DNA from: Capillidium heterosporum
Lineage: Eukaryota; Entomophthoromycota; Entomophthoromycetes; Entomophthorales; Capillidiaceae
Assembly: GCA_016630905.1 (NCBI GenBank)
Contig: WBMQ01000004.1
Location: 620,001-684,000 of the forward strand
Length of the DNA: 64,000 nt
Direction: 5' to 3'
The notes under the pieces were generated by a model. That model saw nothing but the letters and a program-made list of their open reading frames with translations. It had not been told where the DNA came from and searched no databases. Below, piece by piece: positions 10,677 to 22,777 of this stretch. The translations under genes and the position numbers were made by a program. Position 1 is the stretch's first letter. Each line of letters begins with the position of its first letter.

Positions 10677-13600
10677 TTAGAGGTTAGAAACATGGGGGAT
10701 GAAAGGTTCGTAACCCATTTTCTTTGCGCCACTCCCCAACGCAATTTCCTTCTTCACGTACTTAACCGGGAAGAGCGTAATAATTGTCTTATCGTAATTG
10801 CAGTCCCGCTTACATAAAATTTCACTTTCAACCATACGATCAATCTGCACTTTAATCTGGTCGCGCTCATAAATGAACAACCTGTGTATATATTGGTGGC
10901 AAGCATCGATGAGTTGGTCGTAGTAAATGGTGCCTTTTTGAGTTACTCTACGTAATAGGTCGGACCTCACCAAGCCATTGCGTTGATCGTCGATAACTTT
11001 TAAGAAGGATATCGAGGGCTTAGGCGGCTGGGCTTGGATGGCGAAGACGGATTCGGTCAGATCTACTGTAGCAACTTCACTAGATAGGCAAAGGTAAATG
11101 TACTTCATTTCGATATATATATATGCTAAAGCTACCTTTGGTAATCATCATTGATTTCGTAGGCTACGATAGGATCTCCAATCTTGGCAAATAAAGGTAG
11201 GCGGACCAGTAACTTGGCTTGTATTAGCGTACTCAGTGCCATTTTTAGCTCGTCGCTTCTTATACGTATTCGCAAGGCGATGACTTCATGGCTGAGTATG
11301 AGCTTTTCTCCTTCTGGGATATTATTATAACACAGAAGAATCATCATTTGATAGGCGGTAAGCTGGTATTACAACATATTAAGTTAGAGTTGCGTTGATG
11401 TACTACGTTAAAATTTACCTTGAGCGTGAAATTTGGTGGGACATGGCGTAAAAAGTTGACTTGAAGCTCTCCATGACACAACGGGTAGTATGTAGAAAAC
11501 TTACGGAAGGGGTAGGTCTCCTGGATCCAACTCTGGCAAGCTTGAAAATTTAGCTCGGGGAACGAATGTACTATGTAATTCTCAGCTTTGTACACCTCAT
11601 TTGCACTTGCGTTATGTAGATCCCATAGGCGTCCTTTCAGCAAAGAAAAGGTGTTTTCCGTTTCTAAAATCGAGTTAAAAATAATATAGTGAAAGGTTTA
11701 CGTTCGTAGGATTTTTTATATATGTTGCTAATTTTTTTGCTATTTTGGTAGTCACTAAAGATACTTCGAGCCTCCTGTGTAAGGGTGTAACCAAATTTGG
11801 ACTGTCTCTTTAGTTGATGTCATTTATCAAAGACTTACTTCGATCTTCAGCAAAAATATCGGTTCGTAAAAGGTTGCGACTTTGCCAATAATGTGTCTAT
11901 GGGCAATTGATTTTGTATACAGTTTCATAAATACATCCTTGTCTGCTATATAGTTCAACACTACTACCTAAATAGATATCCTTAGTTTATAAACCTAGAT
12001 TGTAAAAAGTTACTAGATTGGTAGAAAATTTATCAATGTCAAATTGATCTTTGTTATCCCCACATAGATTATAGAATATATTGTGGCAGTAGTATGCCAG
12101 CATGTAAGCGAAGAAGCTAGTCTTACCGCTGATGGCTACTCTTAATAACTCCTTCACCTGTTCAACTAGAAATTGCTCAAAATCCATGCTATTTTCGAAC
12201 AAGTACTCTATTATATGTTTGAACTTGATGTGTAGGTCTTGGAGGGTAATAAAGTAGAAGGCTGGATCCTAAAGTTGTAAACTAAGTCTTTGGAAAAGGT
12301 ATTTCTTACGAATATGGTAGGTTTTTCATTGACAATTTTGAGGGAATCGTAGGTTATCGACTTTAAAGATTTGGCGAGAACTTTCTTTTGGGTTTCGCGG
12401 AGATGTGGGAACCTCATAAATAGATTCAGGACATGGGAGGCTAAATGGATACGGATGAATATTTAGTATCTTTGGTGGTGTTTAAACCTACTTGGCAAAT
12501 TATCTTTTTCTAGCAATTTCGTATATTCTGTGCTAATATTGAATATCTTGCGCATCAATATGCGTCTAGCAAACGAGAGTCTCAACTGATTGTTTGTTAA
12601 AAAGGATGAAAATAAAAACTTTACTTGAGCTTCAGTCATATACTCCAAGTAGCTTGGGGTCAGATGTGGCCTCAACCTTTCATTGTCTTTAACTATGGCT
12701 TTAAAAATCTTTAAATATGGTTAGAATATAAAATAAAGAAATCATGTACCGCATCCATAAGTTCTACAAAAGTTTCCGGGTTATACAGCTCTTGGTGCTT
12801 AAATTCGAAATTTTTGACGGTGTTTGCAATATACATACGTTCAAAATAGTGTCGGTAAAAATGAAATACGGTACTATTTGTATTTGGCTTCGAAATCTCA
12901 TTAGTCTTCTTTGGTTTGCCGTTTTCATTATCAGATGTTGCATGAAATGTGAACTCCTTTTTGTCTTGAAACAATCAATACTTTAACAAAACCTTAAAAC
13001 TTACCCAAGCTGGAATGGACAACTTTTAGATACAATAATTCATCATTGTTCTCGCGCATATTCTGTATTAAATAGTAAAAGGCAGCTTCGCAATAGCTGT
13101 AATGTTTCTCGAGAACTTCGATCTCCCACATTTGAAAGAGTACCTTTATAAAGAAATTAAAACAAGTTTAAAATGTAAGCTACTATGGAATGCCTATAAA
13201 CTTGGCTCTTCCTTTGGGTGTCAACTTTATCCGATGAACCTTCGACAACATCGACAAAGAACTCTGGTAGCCCACTGTAACCAACTGTTAGTTGCGAGTA
13301 AGTCTTACAATAAACAATCAAAAACTCTGTTGGAGCTAATTTATCACATCCCTGACAATATAACAATTAGACTTTATCAATTTCTTTAAATAGTTACTTT
13401 AAACTGCTTCCTCAAAAACCCTTCCAAATAATCTCGCATCTTTCTATCAAAGAAATCATAGAGTTCATTTTCTAAAATACAAATTAGTTAGTTTAGATAT
13501 CAAAAGCATACCTTTATTTTTATGCCTTGTCAAAAAGACATTACATTTTCTAAAAATTAATATTCTCGTAAAGTATTTGAAAACAATTTACTTTTTGGTG

Positions 13601-13707
13601 GCGGTTACTAACTTCTTATTTACATCGCAGACCAAGTTTGTAAAGCGCTCATCAAGGGCCGGAACGATGTTGGTCCAAATTAAGTTGAGCTCGATTTCCA
13701 TTTCCAT
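10677..13707 (-). CDS. Divergent cullin (ubiquitin ligase scaffold), many short introns
   Basis: Cullins are scaffolds that join a substrate adaptor to a RING protein. The start is the ATG at 13705-13707 (MEMEIELNLIWTNIVPALDERF). Several exons follow, then two diagnostic cullin segments: LAYYCHNIFYN with a following GDNKDQFDIDK stretch (11987-12202), and VLNYIADKDVFMKLYTKSIA (about 11890-11986), the cullin DKDVF..FY...LA signature. Next come a cullin-homology exon (11401-11643) with a FRKFSTYYPLCHGELQV block and the winged-helix part (11132-11347). The last exon (10677-11108) holds the Nedd8 domain, but LLRRVTQKGT stands where IVRIMKSRKT is usual, so the acceptor lysine appears to be threonine. 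The protein ends in an extended tail, not the usual YLA. The exact N-terminal exons are uncertain, and the cullin subtype is not assigned. Confidence 0.8.
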
Positions 13708-15069
13708 TAAATGCAAAAGTTGTTCTAAATTTTAACCTCGATATTTCATGTGTAACTGAACTTTGAAATTTCTTTGACTTGTTTGTATGGAAGTTCTTTG
13801 CAGCTGAAGCCTCATCACCAAATGCTCTAGATTCTAGACTAGAATCCAGCTAATTAACAAAAGTCACCCAATTTCAAAAGTTTAAACTAAACTAAAGCTT
13901 AAATTGGCATGTGCCAGAAGATTAATTAAGCACATTTATTAGATTTTAATTAGCATAGTATGTATTGTAACCAACATAACTTTGAAGCGATCGTTAGGAT
14001 AGCCTTTAGGCACATATTTAGACATCATTAATAGATTCAATTTCACATCACATTTTTGATTTATATCTTTAAATATAAATTTGAATAGCATTAGTCGGTG
14101 ATAAAGGTAATATCTACAGAAATAAGCCTAAAATGAAAGTTTATGTTGCAGTTTTATGGAGAGCTACTAATATTTATTTATAAACACGATCCTCATTACT
14201 TTGATCTAAATAGCCATCTTATTAAAAAGCTCGATGCAGTAACAAAAATCATTATATACAAGCTTATATAAGATTTTAGCCAATTGTGATGGCAAGTTCT
14301 TTGGAATAACCATGACTCCCTTTATATACTAGGCCACTTTCATCTCAAAATAGCAGTCATTGGGATTGGACACCTCTACAGGTAACTATTTGTCTACTGC
14401 AGGTGAATATTTGAAGACCAATCATCCCAATAATGTCCAAATTCGATCCTATTGATCCTGGACCTTGCTTCTATTAGAACCTCGACATCCATTTCAATTA
14501 ATTGGGTTTTGAATGCTTTCCTACCATTTGTGGATGTACTCCGTTGTCTCATAACCTATACTGATCCATCACTTTATCTCTCGTTCAGGTTACAAGTGAA
14601 AAATTAGTCGATGGGATTCGATAAAGGACAGTATATCCAAAGACACAACAAATAGCATTGTAAAGGACATATATCGAAACACTGACTAATTTTAGTCATC
14701 CCCTAGTCTGGGTAAAGTCTTTGGATACATATATACGGCTATCAATAGCTCCGGCCTTTCAAAAATCGACTGTTTCATATCAAAGACATCCAAAAGCCTT
14801 TTCAAAGCTAGGGTTACTCCTAACTTGCCCTTTACCAACAAAAATTAGGGCAAGTGGCTCTGGACCTATTTATAAAAGCGGCCATATTTTACTACAATTC
14901 CAGTTATTTCATTTGAGGATTACGTCTAGCTTTGGTATAGGTTGATTACTTTAGTCAAATATTTGTGAAGTTTAATTTATTATTGACACAATGATTATAC
15001 CGCTCAAAACTATATAACTTAGCTCATTTAAACACACACCTCACTTGAAAAACATTTTACAATTCTTTT
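13708..15069. other. Spacer with a small inverted repeat
   Basis: AT-rich DNA upstream of the cullin and of the next plus-strand gene. An 11-base perfect inverted repeat, TATCCAAAGAC at 14634-14644 and GTCTTTGGATA at 14717-14727, is separated by 72 nt. A 74-codon plus-strand open frame at 14721-14945 has no recognisable features. No gene is supported. Confidence 0.45.
15011..15018 (+). promoter_or_regulatory. TATA-like box before the 266-residue gene
   Basis: TATATAAC about 58 nt before the ATG at 15070. No other ATG lies between them, which supports that start. Confidence 0.45.
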
Positions 15070-15870
15070 ATGTTACAGGGTCTTTCCATAAATTACCAAG
15101 TTACCGACATGTACTGTTTGGCAGAAGAACTACGTCTATGCGAAGAGAAGCTCAACTTCATCATATCGGCCAACAAAGCTTTGTCCAAGTCCACCTTCAC
15201 CAACCCAACCGACCCCATCATCCAAACCATCAACAGCAGTATCAACCCTATTATCTACAGCTTGAAGAAGTTAGGTGATGACGGCTCACAACTTTACAAG
15301 ACCTTCTCCTTGTATGAAGATTTGAGCTACTGCCAGAAGCTCTTCCATCTGAATCAAATCCTAGACGGTGTCATTTTCTTCCTCAAAACCTATTTAAAAG
15401 TCAACCCTCTGCAAAAGGTTCTCAACTCCAAGAAGTATACGGTCACTTTCTTAACTTTCATCAACGATTTAGATCTCAAGAGTAGGGATCTGTTGATAGA
15501 TATTCCAATAAATAGATGGTCAACCGCCAACAGTGAGATATTGGAGTGGTCCTACACAATTAGTTCTCAGTTGACGTTCAGCAGCGACACCAACAAGTTG
15601 AAACTGATCTTGGCTAAAAATTTGGACAACGGCGATGTAACTTTGAACAACTACCAGACTGAAATATTGGCTGCCTGCAGTGAAAGCTGCTTTGGCAAAT
15701 GTGATAACTGCTTTGTAGAAGATATCGATGAGTTGGAGACCAAGTTTTATTTGTCGATAGTTGGTACTGACGACACCTACATAGATCAGTACGGTGGAAA
15801 GGACTGTAGAGATAGTTTAGTAGACGACGAGTTTGACATCACGTTGTCTGATTTGAATATATCAGGTTGA
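15070..15870 (+). CDS. Unrecognised intronless protein with a cysteine cluster
   Basis: A single exon of 266 residues. Codon choice matches the real genes nearby (C/G-ending codons such as AAG, TTG, ATC, AAC), so it is very likely expressed. Seen features are a mostly helical leucine-rich N-terminal two thirds, a cysteine cluster at about residues 203-214 spaced C-x3-C-x3-C-x2-C that could bind a metal, and an acidic C-terminal tail. There is no signal peptide or membrane helix, so it is probably cytosolic or nuclear. I do not recognise the family. The start is the first ATG after the TATA; the bases just after it (TTACAG) resemble an acceptor site, so an upstream exon cannot be excluded. Confidence 0.7.
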   Translation: MLQGLSINYQVTDMYCLAEELRLCEEKLNFIISANKALSKSTFTNPTDPIIQTINSSINPIIYSLKKLGDDGSQLYKTFSLYEDLSYCQKLFHLNQILDGVIFFLKTYLKVNPLQKVLNSKKYTVTFLTFINDLDLKSRDLLIDIPINRWSTANSEILEWSYTISSQLTFSSDTNKLKLILAKNLDNGDVTLNNYQTEILAACSESCFGKCDNCFVEDIDELETKFYLSIVGTDDTYIDQYGGKDCRDSLVDDEFDITLSDLNISG

Positions 15871-17611
15871 GCTGGTGTATTGGCATTGTTTGACTGTCAT
15901 CTTAATGCCCTTCGCGCGACACATCTATTTATCACTTACTAACTTTTTGTTTCGTTTGTTACTCGGATCTACATCCTATCATTAGTAGAAATGTAGACCA
16001 CCTTTATGTTTTGTAATAAAAGTCTTTCTTAATCCATTGCATATCTATAAAATTCATCTATACCATTTGATCGAAAGGCAGTTTCTAGGTTTTTAACTAC
16101 CATATATGCAGTATATATTGATTCATTTTAAAGGCCATCAAGAAAGTATAGTAGATAGTCATTTTTACACTATACCTTTTATATACGTTTTCAAGCACCG
16201 GTTAGTACCAGTATAATTCTTGTCAAGTTCTGTTGGCTGATATAATAGAATGTATTCAAATTTTGTAGATTTGATAGCAATAAGCAAAGTATTATCGGCC
16301 TTAAAGCTCAGAGGATGCACTATTATAATCAACTCAACAACCAAAATGTAGCTTTCCTATATGCAAACTATCAGGAAACCCAAAATACGATGCCTGTTAT
16401 CCCATTCCATTCATTTACAGCTTTAAAGTTTTACAAATAGCAGTTTATAGTAGTAATTGTAGGAATCAAACTAGAACTTCAACGATCATATCCAGCAAGC
16501 TTATTTCATCGTCAAAAGTGATAGCAACTTAGCATCCGATATAGATTGATTTGATAAAAGTAAGAGTGTTGCAATTCAAGTATATCCCCATACATCTATA
16601 GGTGCCAGGAAGCCACCAAGTTGAAGTAATGGTAACTTACTTTAGCTAAATATTCCGCTATGTTCTCTGAACCGAACCGGTATATGATCTAATCTGCATA
16701 TTTGTTTGTAGGTCATAATACTGGCTTCAAGGGATTAGAAGTTTCTAATACGTGTATTAGTGGCAAAATATTCTTGAAGCACTATTATACTGTTAAAAGG
16801 CGGAGTTTATATCAGGATAGCAGCCAAACTATCAAGGGCTAAGTAAAAAAGTACTGTATCCTCTGTAAATGCATTTAAACGCACCCGTACCTACTCTGAT
16901 ATCGATGCGCTTTTGACCGCTGTAGTTAAGTCAGCATAGGCATCCAAATATGCCTATTGCCTTGGCATGGGTAGCAATAAAGTCAATTACCATTTTTGAA
17001 CATTTACTAAGGTCTAGGTTGATAAGAGGCCAATTACTGGCTATAAACATGAACCTTAGACTTGGTTGGGAACTTGAATCCTTTGTTGGCTAATAGATTA
17101 GTAGAACTTTTGGATAAACTTTAGAATGAGAACCCTTTGGACCAATAAGTGGAAGGTTGATGACCCTTTACCAACCTGTTTTTGACGCTGGACATAAGGA
17201 TGGTGGGTTCGGTGCCAGGTTGAATAAGTTATCTGTGCAAAAGTTGGAGTCGAAAGCTGTTTAGATTACCTAAAATAACTTTTTTGAGAGGATTCACCTC
17301 ATTGTCGTTACAAAACTAATGTATTGAATGACTTATTTTTCCGACCTTCCTATTGGTGATGGACAAGTTGGATTTGAGGATGGTCCTTCGACCTAATATC
17401 GTGCTGAACCCAGCCGCCCATTGGTTAGCATTGCTGATACTTTTAAAAAGTTTGCAATTTAGCCAATAAGCAACCGATCAGTGGAAGCTATGAATAATTT
17501 TGTAAGGAGGTAACTAAAGTTTAGTGCTTCAAATACTTGGTTCCAAAGTTTATAAGTTATGATTGTGGAACAAGCTATACTTGAAATTTCTTAGAAATCC
17601 AGCCTATCTCC
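15871..17611. other. Spacer, no gene seen
   Basis: AT-rich, with no open frame worth reporting and no repeat recognised. Confidence 0.5.
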
Positions 17612-17618
17612 TATAAAA
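17612..17618 (+). promoter_or_regulatory. Candidate TATA box of the long-leader gene
   Basis: TATAAAA, the strongest TATA on the plus strand before the gene at 18347. If used, transcription would begin near 17645 and the leader would be about 700 nt. A weaker TATA-like site (TTTATA near 18266) would give a short leader. Confidence 0.4.
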
Positions 17619-17644
17619 AGGTAGGGATATTCGCTTGAGTGCTT

Positions 17645-18346
17645 CAGTCTCAGTTATTTGGCAAAATATAATTTAAAGCTTCACTATTTACCTAATCCTC
17701 CGCTTTAACAACAGTCGTCTGCTGCTGGTATATCCCAACTAACCTAACACTACACTAACACTAACTCAACCTTTTCAACAACCCAATAACTTTTACCTAA
17801 CGTCGAGCTAGCTCAACTATCTATTGGTCAGCAAATTAATAAATATTGAGCCCCAACTTCTCCACTTGCGCCAAAAACTTGACTTGTTAACCTTTTTCTA
17901 TTGAGCCTCCTCCCATAGTTTCAAGCGTAGGCTAAACTCCAGCTCCATTTCATTTGCCCTTCAGGTTTCACTCTGCGACCGCTCCAATTCGATACTTCAG
18001 AGACATCGGCTTGATATTTAAATCAACTTTAACTTTGAGCTAGTGCAAGTTTTTCCAAAAGATCGAACTTGCCATTCTTTCCTTCCTTTGCCAGTTATAC
18101 CAACAATTCAGCATATTTCCAACCTGTAAATTTCTTCCTGTACATCTAGTTCTAAAAGTTAGCTCCGCCTTCAAGTTATAGACCCCCATCACCTCTACCT
18201 GAGCTTCAACCTAGTTAATCGAAACTACCGGTGTTCGCGCTAGCCACTTACACCGCCTTGTAAATTTATACCCCAAAAAGAATATCCCATTCAATCCAAT
18301 AGAACCCTAGTTTTATCTGCTAAGCCACCTAATCCTCAACTTCAAA
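17645..18346 (+). promoter_or_regulatory. Long ATG-free 5' leader
   Basis: From 17562 to 18346 (785 nt) the plus strand has no ATG, while its complement CAT occurs nine times after 17645. The segment is rich in C and T, including a ctaac-rich tract at about 17740-17775, unlike the A/T-rich spacers. This is the pattern of a long 5' UTR kept free of upstream start codons. The start of transcription and possible introns in the leader are inferred, not seen. Confidence 0.5.
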
Positions 18347-19051
18347 ATGTCCACTTCCACCACTACCGCTCAAACTTTGATCCGCCCCAGTCGCCCCACC
18401 AACCACTTGGACTTTTTACCAATCCCAGTACCTGCGCGTCCCGCCACTGCATTCTGCACTTCGACCTCCAGTACCTCCTCCCGCTTCACCGACTTTAGCT
18501 CGCTACGTTCATTCGCGTCACATCGCAAGTCCCTCAATTTGCATGCCAACGACCAAGCCGACAAGGAGGACGAAGGCATGGAATGGGACACCGAGATCAT
18601 CGCCCCCTCTCCCAAAAAGTTTATCCCGCCTTTGGCCTTCGACTCCAAGTACATAGCCACCTTCCAGAGCTTTGACTACATTGAAAACAAGTCTGATACC
18701 TCTAGCCCCGAGCTCGATACCAGCCAGATGTCTAGCGATACCAATGCCGACTTGGATCCCGACTCGGAGGAATCTATCATGTCTGAATTACGCTCCATCA
18801 CCTGCCAAGTCAACCGGCCTCTTTTCGGCTTCGACACTTCCAAGTCATCCGATGACTTCTACTTTCCCTTCAAGGGCTGGAATTTTGACCATGATTCACA
18901 GATCAAGGAGGATTTGAATGATAGCAAAGGGCAGGGACGTCCTAAGCTTAGTATAAATACCCAAGTCGGACCTACATTCGACCCCTTCCCCTGTTACCAA
19001 TCCCCCATCTCTCCCATCTACCGCCCCAAGATCAAACCTTTTGGGTTTTAG
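18347..19051 (+). CDS. Unrecognised Ser/Thr/Pro-rich protein, possibly regulatory
   Basis: A single exon of 234 residues with strongly gene-like codons (CCC, AAG, TTC, GAC). The protein is low in order: a Ser/Thr-rich start, an acidic middle with DKEDEGMEWD and DLDPDSEESIMSEL, and a Pro-rich end with YQSPISPIYRPKIKPFGF. APSPKKF and several other SP/TP sites could be targets of proline-directed kinases. There is no signal peptide or membrane helix. I do not recognise the family. With its long ATG-free leader it looks like a tightly controlled, intrinsically disordered regulator, but that is inference from composition only. Confidence 0.7.
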   Translation: MSTSTTTAQTLIRPSRPTNHLDFLPIPVPARPATAFCTSTSSTSSRFTDFSSLRSFASHRKSLNLHANDQADKEDEGMEWDTEIIAPSPKKFIPPLAFDSKYIATFQSFDYIENKSDTSSPELDTSQMSSDTNADLDPDSEESIMSELRSITCQVNRPLFGFDTSKSSDDFYFPFKGWNFDHDSQIKEDLNDSKGQGRPKLSINTQVGPTFDPFPCYQSPISPIYRPKIKPFGF

Positions 19052-20232
19052 AATAAACTGCCAAGTTTGTTCTTGAACTGTAAATATCCTACCTACCACT
19101 ACGAAATAAATATGTTTTGTTCACCTATGATACAAACTTATTTCATATATATTTTTTCAGGTTTATAGAGTTGCAATGACGCTTGACTAACTTGTAACTT
19201 ATGGTTTAGCTTTGAAATTCTCATGCCTTTCCTACTTTTCTGGCTTTTCCTTTGGAAATTTAGATTTGCTATGCCATTGACATCTAAATGTCCATTGCTT
19301 TATTAAAGTTTTAGATTCCTGTCATGTTTCTTCACGATTCGCTTCAATTAGAAATTTGGCATAACTTCGCGAAGTTTAAGTAGCTCCAGAAACTGATGCT
19401 TATCACAATTCCAAATTATTTGCGTTTTAGCATATGTTTACACTCTAGTTATCGGATATATAATTTGGAATTTCCATTTTTATCCAAACTCTCTAGAATA
19501 TTCTTAATTCAGTAGCAAAATTTGTCCATAGACCGGGTATTACCTCCACTCGGGTTTACTAGTTACCGATCAGAGCAGTTAAAGGCAATAGTGCTCAGGG
19601 AGTCTTGAATGGAGGGAGTACAGGTTATTAGCCTGAGGATGGCATCAGTAGTACTACCGTTTAGATGAGATGGATCTAGCTGTGCAGCATATTCAAAAAG
19701 TTAAAAGTAGTGCCTTGTTTATGGTATGGATAGCTACATGTCAAAATAATATTTATCATGGTTACAATTTAGCCAACCTTAAAATAGACTAAATAAAGTG
19801 ATTAACTACTTTCGGTTTGGTAAGTGGAGATGCACGAAAAGCTGAAAGGTTTAAGGGAAATATTCAAGTATTGAGGTGAAATCAGTTGAAAATTGTAATG
19901 TTGGGAAGGTAGCTTGAGTTGATTAGGAGTTGCCTTACAACCTAGTGTGCTTACTTTTATAGGTTGGTTCCTATTGAATTAGGATGTAAATACCTACATC
20001 ATGCTCCTATTAATGTATATGTATAGGTTTAGAAAAAGAATGGAGTTGTATCCTAAACTACAATACGAAAAGTCAAGTTCTTTATACACCTATAAGCAAT
20101 GGTTGACATTATAACTAAAATACAAATCTGTATTTATTTAATTAAATTTACTACTCATCCAAAAGATGTCTTGAACGAAATATAAAATTAAAGAAACACT
20201 AAGTAAATTACAAAATATGCACATTGGCCCAC
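19052..20232. other. Convergent spacer, no gene seen
   Basis: Lies between the ends of two converging genes. AT-rich; nothing recognised. Confidence 0.5.
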
Positions 20233-21197
20233 CTATGAACTCTTGATCTTGGCGGCGTTGGCAGCGGCGTTACGAGCACTACGTTTCTGGTAGGTCTTGA
20301 CGAAGAAGTCGACAAAGAGGAGGAGGTAGCTACTCAACAGATAACAGCCAAAGTTGGCAGCAGTTTCGGTACCGGCACAAGGACCAACGAAAGGAAGGGA
20401 GTCGGCATAGTATCTGGAAACGTACAAGTTGTAGGTACAGAAGTAGACAAAGCCCAAGTCGATGATGAACTGAGTTATTTGGAAAACGGTTACCAACTTC
20501 TTCCACCAGATCTTACCTTCAAAGGTAGCCAAGAAGTAGTACCAGTACATGAGGACGTGGACAGCCAAATTCAAGCAGATAACTACATAGGACTACAAAA
20601 CTTAGACAAAATAAATAAACACAAAAATTACCACAGGGGTCTTGCCGTTTAACTGAGTGTAGCATAGAACCATAGTCAAGCTGTGATGGTAGTAATGCAA
20701 AAACCCTTCAATAAAGTTACTAAATAAATCAACTAGTAGAAAAAATTACCTAAAGGCTTCTTCTTGGCAACTAAGAACAAAGTATCGATCAACTCGTAGT
20801 ATTTCGTCAAGTAGTTGAGGTAGTACAAAAGGCTAAGCTTCTGAGTCCAAGATGAGGTAGCGCAGATGGAGGCGTAGAGACCGTGGTTGACAATTACTGG
20901 CAAAATCTGTTCGATAAAGAGCATCAACAAAAACAAGCTAGCCAACGTCAAAAAAAGGTTGTGGACGCGGAACAGGAAACTCAACTTGAAGGGCTTGAAC
21001 GACTTCATAATATACTGGAGACTGAAGATGGTAATCAGGTAACCGATGCAAGTTCCGAAGACTATAGTGTTAGTTGATAGGTAGGAGACGTTCTGTTCGT
21101 ACTCGAAGCTGGAAGCGGGTTTCCCAGTTATGGCCAAGTACATGGACTCCAATATAGGGTACAGCTCGATGCCAAAAGGTCTCTCCACAGTAAGCAT
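20233..21197 (-). CDS. ELO-family very-long-chain fatty acid elongase
   Basis: Three exons (about 20754-21197, 20632-20707 and 20233-20591) give a protein of about 295 residues, close to the family norm. ELO proteins are the 3-ketoacyl-CoA synthase (condensing enzyme) of fatty-acid elongation in the ER. Seen hallmarks are YYELIDTLFLVAKKKPL, the histidine box FLHYYHHSLT (HxxHH) in the small exon, LCYTQLNGKT, and LAVHVLMYWYYFL. The protein ends in KIKSS, a KxKxx dilysine ER-retrieval signal. The acceptor before the His box fits the family alignment when placed at attgaag, giving a 44-nt intron. Several hydrophobic helices are evident. Whether it is closer to Elo1, Elo2 or Elo3 was not determined. 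Confidence 0.93.
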
Positions 21198-22777
21198 TCT
21201 AGATATAAGATATTAATATTTGCTTTCTAAATATTGTAAAAAGGTACCTATATCTTTAAAAGTAGAAGGTGAAAAATTAGGTATAGTAAAGGTTGAAATC
21301 ACAAAGATAAGCCATCGTAAAAATCTACATCTCTTTCAATTTATACCAATTTAAAGTTGGAGGCACATGGTTCGATAAAAATCGAATGGATCCCTCCTAA
21401 TTAGGTTCTCATTAGCTCTTTTCTAAAAAATTTCCACTCAAGGAGTACCAGAATTGGTACAAAACTGTCTAATTTGCAAAGTATCGGACACCAGCTCCTA
21501 AAGTTTGAGACTTTTGAACCAATCCAAGTTGGCCAAAGTGGGGAAAATATGTCCTAATTAACTTGCCGAAATTGGTTTTGCCACTATGACCTTTAGGTCC
21601 GCAAAGTAAATTATACCCAAGGTCCTTGGAGTCCTCAAAGTGCTAGAGAGTTTGAGGTAGGTTCTTAGAAGGGGGTAGAAAAGTATCACGTGTTGTAGTT
21701 TTCAGTTACCTATCTATTAATGTGATACAGTAAGGGCAAAAATTCAAGGCCCTACGAACCTTTGAAAAGGAACATATTCTTGGAAAGTGTTTAAGGAGGC
21801 AGTGATAAGCATCGTCAAGCACATCCTTCACTGCTAAATCGATGTACATTGTACCGATTTCCATACCTGCCTACTTGCAGCTTCATAGTCGTACTCGGGT
21901 TTGTCTCTTGCGACATACTTATAAAATCAAAACATTGTCTATTTGGATACTTGGATCTTTTCACTAAACTTACCAACAACATCTATTTGCCTTCTACTTG
22001 ATTATACCAGCTTCCCTTCAGTTTTTGTCAAAATACTTATATTTGAACAAGACATATATACTGCTCTAACTATATTTACAGCTAATAGTATTAATAGCCT
22101 CATAGTGAAGCTTTATCATACGTGCATTGTTTTGTTATGAAACTTTAATAGATGTTTGGGTATATATTTTATTAAGTTGCAATCATAAGATCTGATATTG
22201 AAAAGATATCAGCCATAACACCATGGCAACATCTTGAACCCTGGCTAAAGTTTGAAACGGCCACCATACTTTCCTCCTTTAAAATGGTTAATCGTAAGGT
22301 ACAGCCACCAGCATGAAGAACTCAATACCTCAGCCTGTCAAACTTGAAAAAATAACCGCTGCTCATTAGCTATAAGCCTAAAGTATCGATCAGTATGTAT
22401 TGTTGTTGACTTTGGTTATTTTGCTCCATGTTATCTGTTGGTACGACCGATTGATAGTCAAAGTAGAGACGATAAAAGTTGTAAAATAAGAAACTGTCGA
22501 TAATATGAAATAAAAACAAGGGGATAAAGTAGATGTTAATAAAAATAATTAAATATGATTGTTGATGCAGTGTTAAAATAAACATAATGTATAAAAGAAG
22601 GCTATAATTTCCAGCTATAGTACCTTTATATCAAAGGTATCGACTTTAAAACATATGCCCAGCTGAAATTAAATCACAAACCTATATTCCCAACAAAAAT
22701 TTAACAGCAATAAGGTTCAACAAAAAATTTAAATGAAGCCAAGTAGAGTTGAGTCAAGCATAGAACAACTAAACACT
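21198..22777. other. Spacer, no gene seen
   Basis: AT-rich spacer containing the promoter of the elongase and the 3' region of cytochrome c1. Small open frames at 21943-22140 and 22370-22585 look like chance. Confidence 0.5.

Noticed and set aside
12744-13389. Plus-strand open frames of 80 and 95 codons inside the cullin gene
   Set aside because: They overlap minus-strand cullin exons and introns and have no recognisable features of their own.
17740-17775. ctaac-rich tract considered as a telomere-like repeat
   Set aside because: The unit is irregular and does not match TTAGGG; it is better explained as part of the pyrimidine-rich leader.
20883-21077. Plus-strand 64-codon frame rich in Gln and Glu
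   Set aside because: It is antisense to elongase exon 1 and has no features of its own.
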